Shown piece by piece: positions 35,393-44,300 of a stretch of DNA of 50,318 nucleotides. Below the pieces are notes generated by a model. The model was not told the origin of the DNA, searched no databases, and was given only the letters and a program-made list of their open reading frames with translations. The stretch is from a virus, in the IMG/VR virus record IMGVR_UViG_3300035670_000311, positions 1 to 50,318 of that record. The stretch is one strand, 5' to 3'. The translations under genes were made by a program, and so were the position numbers. Positions within the stretch are counted from its first letter, which is position 1; the number at the start of each line of letters is the position of its first letter.

Positions 35393-35910
35393 TAAAAGAT
35401 ATTTACACCAAAGGATTTGTAAAATTTAGTGAACCTGAAGCTCTAGATTTAATAAAAATTGATCAGTTCAAACTGATAAATGTTGAAGAAAGAACTAGAG
35501 ACAATGGAGTAAAAGATGTTCCTTTAGAATTGACTAAAAGGATGGAAGCGTTTGCTTTTTATTTAAAAGAAAAATATATTACTCCAGAATGGTCTAATGC
35601 CAAATATAACAAGTTTTTAGTTTGGGATGGTGTTGACAGAGACAATCAAGGTTGGCACACAGACATGTTTGAAGATTACGATGTATTCTTTCTGTATTAT
35701 ATGGACGATACTTTTGAAGAAACAGGAGGAGCTATAAATTTTAAATGGGGGTCTTTAGAAGGATCAGAAGAAACTGCTACATTTCAACCTAAAGCCGGAG
35801 ATTTATTTTTGGTCAGTAACCTCAGAGGTTTTTGGCATAAAGCGGATAGTACAAAAATTGTTAGAAGGGTGGCAAGTTTTGATTTTACAGTAGGGTTAAA
35901 AGATGATTAA
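35389..35910 (+). CDS. 2OG-Fe(II)-oxygenase-like protein, HxD type (Oxy 3)
   Basis: 173 residues. The canonical metal triad is visible: WHTDMFEDYDVFFLYYMDD gives H90 and D92, and FWHKADSTKIVRRVASFDFT gives H150, with R159 or R160 as 2OG ligand. A Gly-Asp-Leu-Phe-Leu-Val strand precedes the distal His. Spacing of all these is the same as in the 169-residue paralogue at 36866. Likely a small hydroxylase acting on a peptide side chain in this cluster. ATGA overlap with the rSAM 3 stop; overlaps the next gene by 8 bases. Confidence 0.82.
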   Translation: MIKDIYTKGFVKFSEPEALDLIKIDQFKLINVEERTRDNGVKDVPLELTKRMEAFAFYLKEKYITPEWSNAKYNKFLVWDGVDRDNQGWHTDMFEDYDVFFLYYMDDTFEETGGAINFKWGSLEGSEETATFQPKAGDLFLVSNLRGFWHKADSTKIVRRVASFDFTVGLKDD

Positions 35911-36202
35911 AGATTTGATTGGAAAAAAAGAAGAACTAATGAAAGAACGTGATCTGTGTGCTGAAATTTATAATATATGGATCACAAAACTTCATGACTA
36001 CCAAAAAGATAAAGAGACATATGAATTGTACATAAAAATGATTAATAATATGGAACCTTATGGTAGCATGTTAAAAGAACAGATACGAGAAATAAACAGA
36101 AAAATATGTGAGATAGAAGGTGTAGATAGTATTGGTGAAACACCTTACGCTAAAGATTGTGATAACAAATATGGATTCGACAAACCAAATTCCAACAATT
36201 GA
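35903..36202 (+). CDS. Small helical coiled-coil protein, unknown
   Basis: 99 residues, nearly all helical and strongly charged: KDLIGKKEELMKERDLCAEI, a middle HDYQKDKETYELYIKMINNM, and EQIREINRKICEIEGVDSIG. It may form a coiled coil. The C-terminus (CDNKYGFDKPNSNN) is disordered and overlaps the next gene by 32 bases. No family recognised. A scaffold or subunit role is possible. Confidence 0.6.
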   Translation: MIKDLIGKKEELMKERDLCAEIYNIWITKLHDYQKDKETYELYIKMINNMEPYGSMLKEQIREINRKICEIEGVDSIGETPYAKDCDNKYGFDKPNSNN

Positions 36203-36875
36203 TCTAATAGAAAAAATTTTATATTATTTGCCTAAAATTGATGAAGAGAACCTTTTTTCAATTTTAAACATAATAAATCAAAGCCAAAAATTTGGAAATT
36301 TTAAAGATAAAAATGTTCCAAATAACAATTTTGAATTGTCTTATGCAAACTATATTGTAACCAAAAATAATTTGTTTTTATTAGAATATGAAAAAGTAGT
36401 TCAAGAAGCTTGCTTTAGAGAATTTATGGAGTGGTACGAGTACCTAACAAAACACATTTTAAGAAAAGATGTGCAAGAAGTTTTAAATATAGAAATAAAT
36501 GAAACTGGAGACTGGGAAATAATTTTTAAACAATCAGATATTATAGGTTGGGCATATCAATTAGAAGACTTAAATATTTTTTTAAAAAATGTTGATAAGG
36601 TTGAAAAAATAGCCAATTTTATGTTTTCATTTTTTAACAAAAGAAAACCTTTAAGTACACTAGACTTAAACTATTTTGAATCAAATCATGCACAATTAGT
36701 TTATGAAAGTATTAAAAAAGTTTTAATAGAAAAAAATATAGAAGAATTACATAAACAAATTTTGAGTGATAAAATTTTATGTATGGTTGAAGTTTATGGT
36801 TGGGAAAATAAATTTAATCCAATACTATTAAATTGGTTTTATGAAAATAAAGAAAAAATTAAGTTATGGATATAA
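36171..36875 (+). CDS. Unknown cluster protein (234 residues)
   Basis: 234 residues from the ATG at 36171; an earlier in-frame start at 36132 is also possible. No family recognised. It is helical and rich in Asn/Lys/Phe/Trp, with aromatic-rich segments EACFREFMEWYEYLTKHILR and GDWEIIFKQSDIIGWAYQLE. In general character it recalls the unknown protein at 29031 (helical, single oligomeric-looking domain, followed by an oxygenase within a gene or two), but I cannot show homology. It overlaps genes on both sides. Confidence 0.6.
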   Translation: MDSTNQIPTIDLIEKILYYLPKIDEENLFSILNIINQSQKFGNFKDKNVPNNNFELSYANYIVTKNNLFLLEYEKVVQEACFREFMEWYEYLTKHILRKDVQEVLNIEINETGDWEIIFKQSDIIGWAYQLEDLNIFLKNVDKVEKIANFMFSFFNKRKPLSTLDLNYFESNHAQLVYESIKKVLIEKNIEELHKQILSDKILCMVEVYGWENKFNPILLNWFYENKEKIKLWI

Positions 36876-37375
36876 AGAATTTTTTTGACAATGGATTTTG
36901 TTCTTTGTTTGATTATGAATTGGCTCAAGAAATAAACTTAAAAACCATCAATTGGAAATATGAAGGTGGAGAAAAAAACGATTTTGTACCAGAAAAAAAT
37001 TCATTTTTAGATGCTGAGTTATTAAATGTTCATATGAAAATAGCGGAAAAATATGTCGATAAATATTTCTCCGAGTATCATGTAAAAAAACGAAGAATAT
37101 GGAAAGGTGTAAATGAAGACGCTACATTTTGGCATAATGATTTAAGGGAAGGACCAAATTGTTTTTTCTTATTGTATTTTTCAAATATGGAAAAAATTAA
37201 TGAGGGAGCCGTATATTTTAAAAGTGGTAAAAAAGAATTCAAAATATATCCTAAACCAGGAACATTAATTGCCGTAAATTGTAGTGAAAATTTTTTCCAC
37301 AAAGCCGACTTTACGGATAAGGAAAGAATACAAGCGTCTTTTTGTTTTGATATAAATTATGGAACTTATAATTAA
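36866..37375 (+). CDS. 2OG-Fe(II)-oxygenase-like protein, HxD type (Oxy 4)
   Basis: 169 residues. FWHNDLREGPNCFFLLYFSN gives H90 and D92; ENFFHKADFTDKERIQASFC gives H145 and R154. The arrangement copies Oxy 3 (H90, D92, then H-K-A-D), so the two are paralogues. Between them lies a PKPGTLIAVN strand-turn. All residues needed for Fe(II) and 2OG binding appear present. Likely side-chain hydroxylase; substrate unknown. Overlaps the previous gene by 10 bases and the next by 17. Confidence 0.82.
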   Translation: MDIKNFFDNGFCSLFDYELAQEINLKTINWKYEGGEKNDFVPEKNSFLDAELLNVHMKIAEKYVDKYFSEYHVKKRRIWKGVNEDATFWHNDLREGPNCFFLLYFSNMEKINEGAVYFKSGKKEFKIYPKPGTLIAVNCSENFFHKADFTDKERIQASFCFDINYGTYN

Positions 37376-38426
37376 ACCTACTGAAAAATGTAACTTTAAA
37401 TGTACATTTTGTTCGAGCACACACATCTCTGAGGATAAAACCGCAGAGTTAGACCATCAAAAAATATTTCAATTTTTAGAAAGATTTCCAGAAACAAATA
37501 CTATTATTGTTAATGGTGGTGACCCATTAATGATGAGTCCAGATTATTACTGGAAAATAATAGATTGGTTAGATAAAAACAATTATAAAACTACCATAAG
37601 TTTAACGACAAATCTTTGGCCATTTTACAAAAACGTGAATAAGTGGAAAGACTTATTTTTAAATGAAAGAATAGGCATAGCAACAAGTTTTCAATATGGT
37701 GGTGGCCGATTAAAGGGTGATTTAACCGAATATACAGAAGAAGATTTCTGGAAAGTAAGTGACTGTATGTTGGAACATATAGGTTATAGGCCAGGATTCA
37801 TTACAGTAATAACAAAAGAAAACGAAAAAGACGCTATAAAAAATGTAGAGTTAGCGCAAAAAATGGACGTTGAATGTAAATTAAATTATGCTTTAAGTTC
37901 TGGACCGCCAGTAAAATTTAAGAATATAATCATGGGCCAACAGGGACAACCATATTTGCTTTCCGATATCTATGAAATTTATGTTGAAATTTATAAAAGA
38001 GGACTTTGGCAATGGGAATACAATACAAAACAAATGATGGTCAGATTAAAAGGTATGCAAACAACATGTCCGCAAAATAGAAGTTGTGATGAAAATATAA
38101 GAACCTTACAACCAGCTGGTGACTATTATAGTTGTGGTGCTTTTGGAGATGACATGTCACATTCAATAAATTTTGATGATGAAATGTCAGGTAAAAAGAT
38201 TTTTATTTTACAACAAGACCAAAATTTATTAAGTTTAAAACAAAGTTGTTTTACTTGTCCAATGTTTCAAATATGCAATGGTTGTAAGAAAACAATAAAA
38301 GATTTGAAAGACCATAATTTAGTTGAAAAACATTGTTTCAAAATGAAAACTTTAGCTAAAGATATAATTGAAATAAATGGTGTTGATTTGGAACCTACTG
38401 AGTACGTTAATGAACATATCAATTAA
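37359..38426 (+). CDS. Radical SAM protein with Cys-rich C-terminus (rSAM 4)
   Basis: 355 residues. KCNFKCTFCSS gives C11, C15 and C18; NGGDP at 52-56 is the SAM-binding motif. The C-terminal part carries TTCPQNRSCDENIRTLQPAG, DYYSCGAFGDD, CFTCPMFQICNGCKKT and KHCFKM, an auxiliary-cluster (SPASM-like) layout. The start at 37359 overlaps the oxygenase Oxy 4 by 17 bases, and the end overlaps rSAM 5 by 17 bases, so Oxy 4, rSAM 4 and rSAM 5 are translated as a coupled set. Confidence 0.87.
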   Translation: MELIIKPTEKCNFKCTFCSSTHISEDKTAELDHQKIFQFLERFPETNTIIVNGGDPLMMSPDYYWKIIDWLDKNNYKTTISLTTNLWPFYKNVNKWKDLFLNERIGIATSFQYGGGRLKGDLTEYTEEDFWKVSDCMLEHIGYRPGFITVITKENEKDAIKNVELAQKMDVECKLNYALSSGPPVKFKNIIMGQQGQPYLLSDIYEIYVEIYKRGLWQWEYNTKQMMVRLKGMQTTCPQNRSCDENIRTLQPAGDYYSCGAFGDDMSHSINFDDEMSGKKIFILQQDQNLLSLKQSCFTCPMFQICNGCKKTIKDLKDHNLVEKHCFKMKTLAKDIIEINGVDLEPTEYVNEHIN

Positions 38427-39327
38427 CCCAACATATTATTGTAATTTTCGATGTCATTTTTGTTACCTAACAAAAAAACAATTAGGTGATAGAAAATTAT
38501 TAAATTTAAATACTTTATTTGATAGACTATCTGAAATAATAATTTATGATAGAATAGAACACATCGATCTGTATGGAGGAGAAATAGGTCTATTACCAGA
38601 AAATTACATAAAAGAGATGAAAGGTATACTTAAAAGATTTGGTGTAAAAAGTATAAACATCAATACGAACTTATCTATGGTAAATGACACTTTGATCGAT
38701 GATGATTTTTATTTGTCCGTTAGTTATGATTTTGATGTAAGAGAACAACATGAAAGAGTTTGGAATAACATGTTTAAATTGGAAAGACCTTTTAGTATAC
38801 TCATGTTAGCCAGTGATAGGTTAGTTGAAAAAAATGTTGATGAAATGATACAACAATTTAACCTGTTAAAAAATCTTCAATCGGTAGAGATAAAACCATA
38901 TAGTTCTAACCAAGCAAATAATTTACAGGTCACATTTTCAGAATTCGAAGATTTTGTTAAAAGGTGGATCACAAGCCCTATTCAAAAAAAATTTGAATTT
39001 ATTAATGAGTATTTGATACAAGACGTAATTACAAAAGAAAGAAACAGTTTTTCTGATGACCATATATACATTACACCAGAAGGAAAATTTGCTGTTTTAG
39101 AATTTGACTTGAATGATAATGAGTATTTTTTACATTGTGAAACATTTGAAGATTATTTAAATTGGTGTGAAAAAGAAAAAAGAAGAGTTGCAAAAAATGA
39201 ATTTTGTTCTTCTTGCGAATATTTTGGTAACTGTTTGTCTGAACATTTACGGGAAGTTAAAGATTTAAAAAATAGTTGCAATGGATTTAAAAATATGATT
39301 GATTGGTATAAAAATGGAAAAATATAA
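38410..39327 (+). CDS. Radical SAM protein with short Cys-rich C-terminus (rSAM 5)
   Basis: 305 residues from the ATG at 38410, just before the stop of rSAM 4; a longer frame to 38377 adds non-conserved residues. YYCNFRCHFCYL gives C11, C15 and C18; LYGGEIG at 54-60 is the GGE motif. The C-terminal FCSSCEYFGNCLSEHLREVK, with a final SCNGF, is a shorter SPASM/twitch-like region than in rSAM 1, 2 and 4. Strong in Lys/Asn/Ile. Overlaps the next oxygenase by 14 bases. Confidence 0.85.
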   Translation: MNISINPTYYCNFRCHFCYLTKKQLGDRKLLNLNTLFDRLSEIIIYDRIEHIDLYGGEIGLLPENYIKEMKGILKRFGVKSININTNLSMVNDTLIDDDFYLSVSYDFDVREQHERVWNNMFKLERPFSILMLASDRLVEKNVDEMIQQFNLLKNLQSVEIKPYSSNQANNLQVTFSEFEDFVKRWITSPIQKKFEFINEYLIQDVITKERNSFSDDHIYITPEGKFAVLEFDLNDNEYFLHCETFEDYLNWCEKEKRRVAKNEFCSSCEYFGNCLSEHLREVKDLKNSCNGFKNMIDWYKNGKI

Positions 39328-39769
39328 AATAGATACCACTCAAAAAATCTTTAATTTTTTAATTGAGATAAATGAAAATAATGTAGTGGAACCCATTAGT
39401 AAAAATAAAAAAAGATTTGAATTGATATTTGAATCTGTTTTAAAATATAAAATAGAAATTAAAAATTCTTGGTTGAATAAAACTTTTTATAACAAAAATA
39501 CTAAGAATGATTTTCCATGGCACAACGAAAAGGGTGTTGGTTATAAAACAGTAACTATGCCAGGAAAATATTCTGGAATTTGTTGGATATCTGGAGAAGA
39601 AAATTGTGGTGGTAGTTTAGATATTTTAAAGTCTGATGGTGAAATAAAAAATATACCTTTTGAAATTGGATCCTTTATTGTTTTCGAAGCCGACGTACTC
39701 CATAGAGTGAATCAGTATTTTGGATCTATTCCTAGAATAAGTTTAAACATAACATTTGACAAAAAATGA
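39314..39769 (+). CDS. 2OG-Fe(II)-oxygenase-like protein, HxE variant (Oxy 5)
   Basis: 151 residues from the ATG at 39314 (an upstream TTG is less likely). FPWHNEKGVGYKTVTMPGKY supplies H70 with E72 in place of Asp; YSGICWISGEENCGGSLDIL follows; then FIVFEADVLHRVNQYFGSIP gives H130 and RISLNITFD gives R141. The C-terminal half fits the double-stranded beta-helix of this superfamily. The H-x-E variant may still bind Fe(II) or may lower activity. ATGA overlap with the next gene. Confidence 0.68.
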   Translation: MEKYKIDTTQKIFNFLIEINENNVVEPISKNKKRFELIFESVLKYKIEIKNSWLNKTFYNKNTKNDFPWHNEKGVGYKTVTMPGKYSGICWISGEENCGGSLDILKSDGEIKNIPFEIGSFIVFEADVLHRVNQYFGSIPRISLNITFDKK

Positions 39770-40179
39770 AAGAATGGCAAATTAGACAGAAAGTCTATCA
39801 CTCATTAAATACAGAGTATGATGACGATTTGAAGACAAAAGAAATAACCATAACTAAAAATATAGTTGAAGATGCAATAAGATATTTTAAAGAGAAAGAT
39901 ATCGGATGGATTTACCCGTCAAAAAGTTATATGGTTGCAATTTGTTATTCCAGATGGTTATCTGAAAATTTTGGTAAAAGACCATTAGAATATTTAAATG
40001 ACGAATCTTTACTATATTATAATGACCCCTATTTTAAAACATATGAGCAAGACACACTAAATTATATTAAAATACTAGAAAATGTTGGTTGGGATTTTGA
40101 TGAAAATTTAGGTATGGTACCTGACGTTAAACAATATTTTTTAAAAGAATTTATGTTAGAGGAAAATTATGCTGACTAA
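39766..40179 (+). CDS. Unknown small cluster protein (137 residues)
   Basis: 137 residues, starting MKEWQIRQKVYHSLNTEYDD. Helical and acidic, aromatic-rich (IGWIYPSKSYMVAICYSRWL; ESLLYYNDPYFKTYEQDTLN). No catalytic motif or known family. It lies between two oxygenase genes and overlaps both (ATGA at its start, 11 bases at its end), so it is part of the coupled operon. Possible oxygenase partner. Confidence 0.6.
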   Translation: MKEWQIRQKVYHSLNTEYDDDLKTKEITITKNIVEDAIRYFKEKDIGWIYPSKSYMVAICYSRWLSENFGKRPLEYLNDESLLYYNDPYFKTYEQDTLNYIKILENVGWDFDENLGMVPDVKQYFLKEFMLEENYAD

Positions 40180-40729
40180 AGGATGGCCAAGTCCTATATT
40201 AATAGACACGATGGAAAACAAAAACTTGGTCGATGAGACTGCAAATTATATATTAAAAACTTATGATTTAAATTTGCCACCGTCTGAAAATAATAAAGAA
40301 AATATCTTTGACGATAAAAATTTGAAAGAATTTAAACAAGAAATAGTAGAACCGGCTTTTGATTCTTGGTTTAAACAAGTCAGAAATCAATCAATATATG
40401 ATTATCGACAGAGAAGTTACACTTCTTGGATAACAAATTTTAACAATGGTTATAGTATGGTTACACATAACCATAATGGATCTCAATTGAGTGCAGTTTT
40501 TTACTTATTGAATGAAGAGTCTGATTTTGGTGGAGAAATAGTTTTTTTTGATCCGAGATCAAATGCAAATAGAGCTTATAATAATAAGATGTGGAAAGAT
40601 TTTTTCGAGCCTTTAGTATTAAAAGTACCTTCATACACCTTTGCTGTTTTTCCTAGTTTTATTTACCATCAGGTTACAAATTTTAGAGGAAAAATTCGCT
40701 TAGCGGTACCAGTAGACCTGTATGTCTGA
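40169..40729 (+). CDS. 2OG-Fe(II)-oxygenase-like protein, HxH type (Oxy 6)
   Basis: 186 residues with GAGGAAAATT before the ATG. SYTSWITNFNNGYSMVTHNH followed by NGSQLSAVFYLLN gives H100 and H102; GGEIVFFDPRS follows; FPSFIYHQVTNFRGKIRLAV gives H167 and R177. This is the TIGR02466-like pattern common in cyanophages next to tail genes, so this last gene may be a general phage gene rather than part of the cluster. It again has H-x-H at the first metal site. The cluster ends here. Confidence 0.78.
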   Translation: MLTKGWPSPILIDTMENKNLVDETANYILKTYDLNLPPSENNKENIFDDKNLKEFKQEIVEPAFDSWFKQVRNQSIYDYRQRSYTSWITNFNNGYSMVTHNHNGSQLSAVFYLLNEESDFGGEIVFFDPRSNANRAYNNKMWKDFFEPLVLKVPSYTFAVFPSFIYHQVTNFRGKIRLAVPVDLYV

Positions 40730-40741
40730 TGTTCCAATTTG

Positions 40742-40749
40742 ACTAAATA
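40742..40749 (+). promoter_or_regulatory. Late-promoter-like ACTAAATA before the fibre region
   Basis: CTAAATA within GACTAAATAGAC, 30 bases before the next start, with normal leader spacing. It would restart late transcription of the fibre genes after the modification cluster. Confidence 0.5.
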
Positions 40750-40763
40750 GACAATAATAGTCT

Positions 40764-40772
40764 AAGGGGGAG
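40764..40772 (+). promoter_or_regulatory. Strong ribosome binding site that fixes a TTG start
   Basis: AAGGGGGAG lies 7 bases before TTG at 40780. No ATG is available nearby in this frame, so the site decides a TTG start for the following gene. Confidence 0.8.
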
Positions 40773-40779
40773 TGTCATT

Positions 40780-41112
40780 TTGGCAGAATTTGTAGAACTA
40801 ACCATCGATCAAGGTGCAACTTTTAATACAGTAATCAATGTAAATGATGGTACTGGTGCTCCCCAAAATCTGACAGGATATACGGCCAGGTCTATGATGC
40901 GCCGGTCCTACTACACTTCCTCCTACAAAGAATTCGAAGTCGCTGTTTCCACACCATCTTTAGGTGAAATAACCATGTCCATGTCTGCGGCCAATACTGC
41001 GTCATTGACACCCGGAAGATATGTTTACGATGTTGAAATTGATGATGGCCAAGGAGAAGTCACACGAATCTTTGAGGGTATAATCACAGTTTTACCTAAC
41101 GTAACGAGATAA
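40780..41112 (+). CDS. Small Ig/BppU-like virion protein with TTG start
   Basis: 110 residues. FVELTIDQGATFNTVINVND, LTGYTARSMMRRSYY, and LTPGRYVYDVEIDDGQGEVT followed by RIFEGIITVLPNVTR form a beta-sandwich pattern like the N-terminal domain of BppU-type and other phage fibre-base proteins. Likely connects a fibre to the baseplate. First gene after the cluster; preceded by a late-type promoter and strong ribosome site. Followed 2 bases later by a 66-residue gene. Confidence 0.75.
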   Translation: MAEFVELTIDQGATFNTVINVNDGTGAPQNLTGYTARSMMRRSYYTSSYKEFEVAVSTPSLGEITMSMSAANTASLTPGRYVYDVEIDDGQGEVTRIFEGIITVLPNVTR

Positions 41113-41114
41113 AA

Positions 41115-41315
41115 ATGGCGATAACTGTACAAGTAAAACCAAAAAAGACAACAATTTCATCAGTGACAGTAGCCAGAACGGCCAATTTAAATTTGGCACA
41201 AATTAACAATGTTGACCTGAATACTGTTGCAAATAATCACGTATTGACATATGAAGAAGCGTCAGGTAAGTGGGTAAATAAACCAATAGATATTATCACT
41301 GGCGGAACCTTCTAA
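41115..41315 (+). CDS. Small fibre-associated protein
   Basis: 66 residues: MAITVQVKPKKTTISSVTVA, then NLAQINNVDLNTVANNHVLT and YEEASGKWVNKPI. The phrase 'hold ... tyr-glu-glu-ala-ser-gly-lys-trp-val-asn' is common at fibre N-termini in marine phages, where it forms a short beta domain. No own function assigned. The next fibre starts directly after its stop (TAAATG), so the two may act as one unit. Confidence 0.7.
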   Translation: MAITVQVKPKKTTISSVTVARTANLNLAQINNVDLNTVANNHVLTYEEASGKWVNKPIDIITGGTF

Positions 41316-44300
41316 ATGGCAATTATTCAGATAAAGTATTCTACAGCGAATACTGCACCGGCTAATGGTGACTTACTTGCTGGAGAACTTGCGTATTCAT
41401 ATGTCTCCGATAAACTTTTTATTGGAGACTCAACTGCTACCGGATCATATATTGTTGGTGGTAAGTATTATACAGATTTACTTAATGCCAATACGCCTTA
41501 TGCAAACGCAGGAACAATAGTAGTAAGAGATGGAAATGGTTCTTTTTCTGCCAATGTTGTAACTGCAAATCTATTTACTGGGTCATTTTCAGGTAATGCT
41601 GAAACCGCCACAAAGTTAAGAAGTCCTTTCACAATATCTCTTGACGGTGATGTAACAGGTTCAGTTTCAACAAACGGTTCTTCAAATGTAACACTAACCG
41701 TATCTCTAAACAATACTTCTGTTGTTGCTGGTTCATATGGCAACACAAGATACATTCCAACATTTACAGTAGATTCTGATGGTAGATTAACTTCAGCAGG
41801 AAATGTTGCGATCGATTTTCCAGATGCAGCTGATTTTTCACAGGCTTCATTTGATAATTCTAATACAGCTTTAATTTTAGCAAACGCAGCTTTCGAAAAG
41901 GCAAATAGTGCAGTTGATGATTGGGTAAGAGAACAAGCAAATTTAGCCTTTAATCAAGCAAATACTGGTGTAGATTTAGCACAACTAGCTTTTGATGCTG
42001 CAAATAATGCTGGTACTGGCACTTTCGACCAAGCATCTTTCGACCATGCAAACGCTTCATATGATTTTGCAAATACAATTTCTCTAAGAACAGATGCTGC
42101 GTTTGCTGCGGCCAATTCTGCAAATACAGAAGAAGTTTTTGCCAGAACAAATGCGGCTTTCAATATTGCAAACGTTTCTTTAGCGCAAGCAGTAAATACT
42201 TCTCTACTTGTAACAAATATCTACGCAAACAACTTAGAAGTTTTGGCCGAAGTTGGTTTCTTTAGGCAACTAATAAACACATCGGCCGATTTGGCGCAAG
42301 CTGCCTATAATGAGGCCAACAGTAAATTAGATTTAACTGGAGGAACAATTTCTGGTGATCTATCTCTAACTGGTAATTTACTTGTTGCAGGCAATACAAC
42401 TATCATCAACACTAATCAATTAAATGTTGGTGATAATATTGTAGTATTAAATTCTGATTGGCCAGCTGGAACAGCACCATCACAAAATGCTGGAATAGAA
42501 GTTTATAGAGGACTATATCAAAATTCTTCTATACTTTGGAATGAAAGTGTTGGTAATTGGCAGATAACAACTAATAATACCACTGCTAATATTGCAACAG
42601 AAAGTACAGAACTTTATGCCAATCTTGCTTTTGAAACTGCAAATTTAGCATATGTTGCTGGTCAGCAAGGTTATCTTGCTGGTACTGAAGCAAGAACAAT
42701 TGCAGAAAATGCTGGAACCTTTGCTAACTTAGCTTTTGCAAGAGCAAATTCTGCATATACTGGTAATGTTGGTTCTGCTGCATACTATGCTTATGCACAT
42801 GCCAATGCGGCGTTTGAAGTTGCAAACTCTTCCGGCCTATTGTTTATTTCTGAAACTGCTGAAAGAACTAATGCTTCTTTTGATTTGGCAAATTCATTAT
42901 ATGATTTGTCGAACACGATTTACATTTCTTCAAATACAACATCTAATAGTGTAAATGCTGCGTTTAATAGAGCAAACTCTGGTTACATACATGCAAATTC
43001 TGGTTATATTCATGCCAATTCTTCTTATGATCGTGCAAACAGTGCAGAATTATTAGCATCAGCCGCCTACGCAAAAGCAAATGCTGTGGCACTATCTGCT
43101 GCTGCGGTTGTTGCGGCAGCTCAAGCTAATGCCTCATACGATCACGCTAATGCTGCATATAATGTAGCCAATACTGCATCAGCACAAGCAAATGCAGCAT
43201 ACGCTAAAGCAAATAGTGATGGTGAATTTGCTAATGCTGCATTCGCTTTAGCAAATACAAAATATAATGCTTCTGGTGGTACAATTTCTGGTGACGTTAC
43301 TATTTCTGGAAATCTTCGTGTTGACGGAGATCAAGCCACATTCTATGTTGCTTCTTTAGCTATTGAAGATAATCTAATTGATCTGAGTGTTGGTCAAATT
43401 GGTCAACCATCTCAAAATACTGGTATTCGTGTACTTCGTGGTGATGAACCATTTGTAATTTTAAGATGGAATGAATACTATGACAAATGGACATTCACCA
43501 ATGACGGAACAACTTATTCTAATATTGCGTCTGATGCTGCCGAAACAGTTGCAAACTTAGCTTTTGACAAAGCAAATTCGGCAGGAAATTTTGCAAATTC
43601 TGGTTACTCATTAGCAAATGTAACAAACGTTTTGGCGCAGGCCGCATTTGATACTGCTAATAATGCTGGTACTAGTGACTACACCCAATCGGCTTTTGAT
43701 CAGGCAAATACTGCCGCATCATTTGCAAATTCATCTTACACTCATGCCAACTCGGCCTACAATCAAGCAAACTCTGCAACTAGTGCCGCATCGACAGCGC
43801 AAACTCTTGCCATCAATGCGGATGGAAAAGCACAAAATGCTTGGGATACTGCAAACAACGTTAACTTAAAAGCAACATACGGATGGCGTCAGGCTAACGC
43901 AGCATACGATCAAGCAAACCTAGCATTTGATTTAGCGAATACGAAGTTTGATTCTGATGGTGGCACGATTGATGGTAGTGTGGTTATTATGGGTGACCTA
44001 ACTGTCGATGGAAATACTTTATACATTGGATCAGTAACAACCAAATTTGCTGATAATATCTTAACTGTAAACTCTGCAATTTCTTCTTTAGATACTCCAT
44101 TGTTTAATGCTGGTTTAGAAGTTGATCGCGGCATATTAGATAATGTTGCTTTGATCTATAATGAAGATGAGAATAAATGGCAATTTACAAATGATGGTTC
44201 ATATTATAACGAGATAGTATCAAATACTATAATTGAAACCATTTCTACGGCAGCTAACACACCAAGTATAACTGCTAATCTGGCTTATGGTCAATCAAAT

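Noticed and set aside
26901-40729. Defence island or polysaccharide-synthesis locus as explanation of the cluster
   Set aside because: No glycosyltransferase, nucleotide-sugar enzyme, nuclease, helicase or toxin motif was seen; the SGNH-like gene alone does not support it. It remains a fallback.
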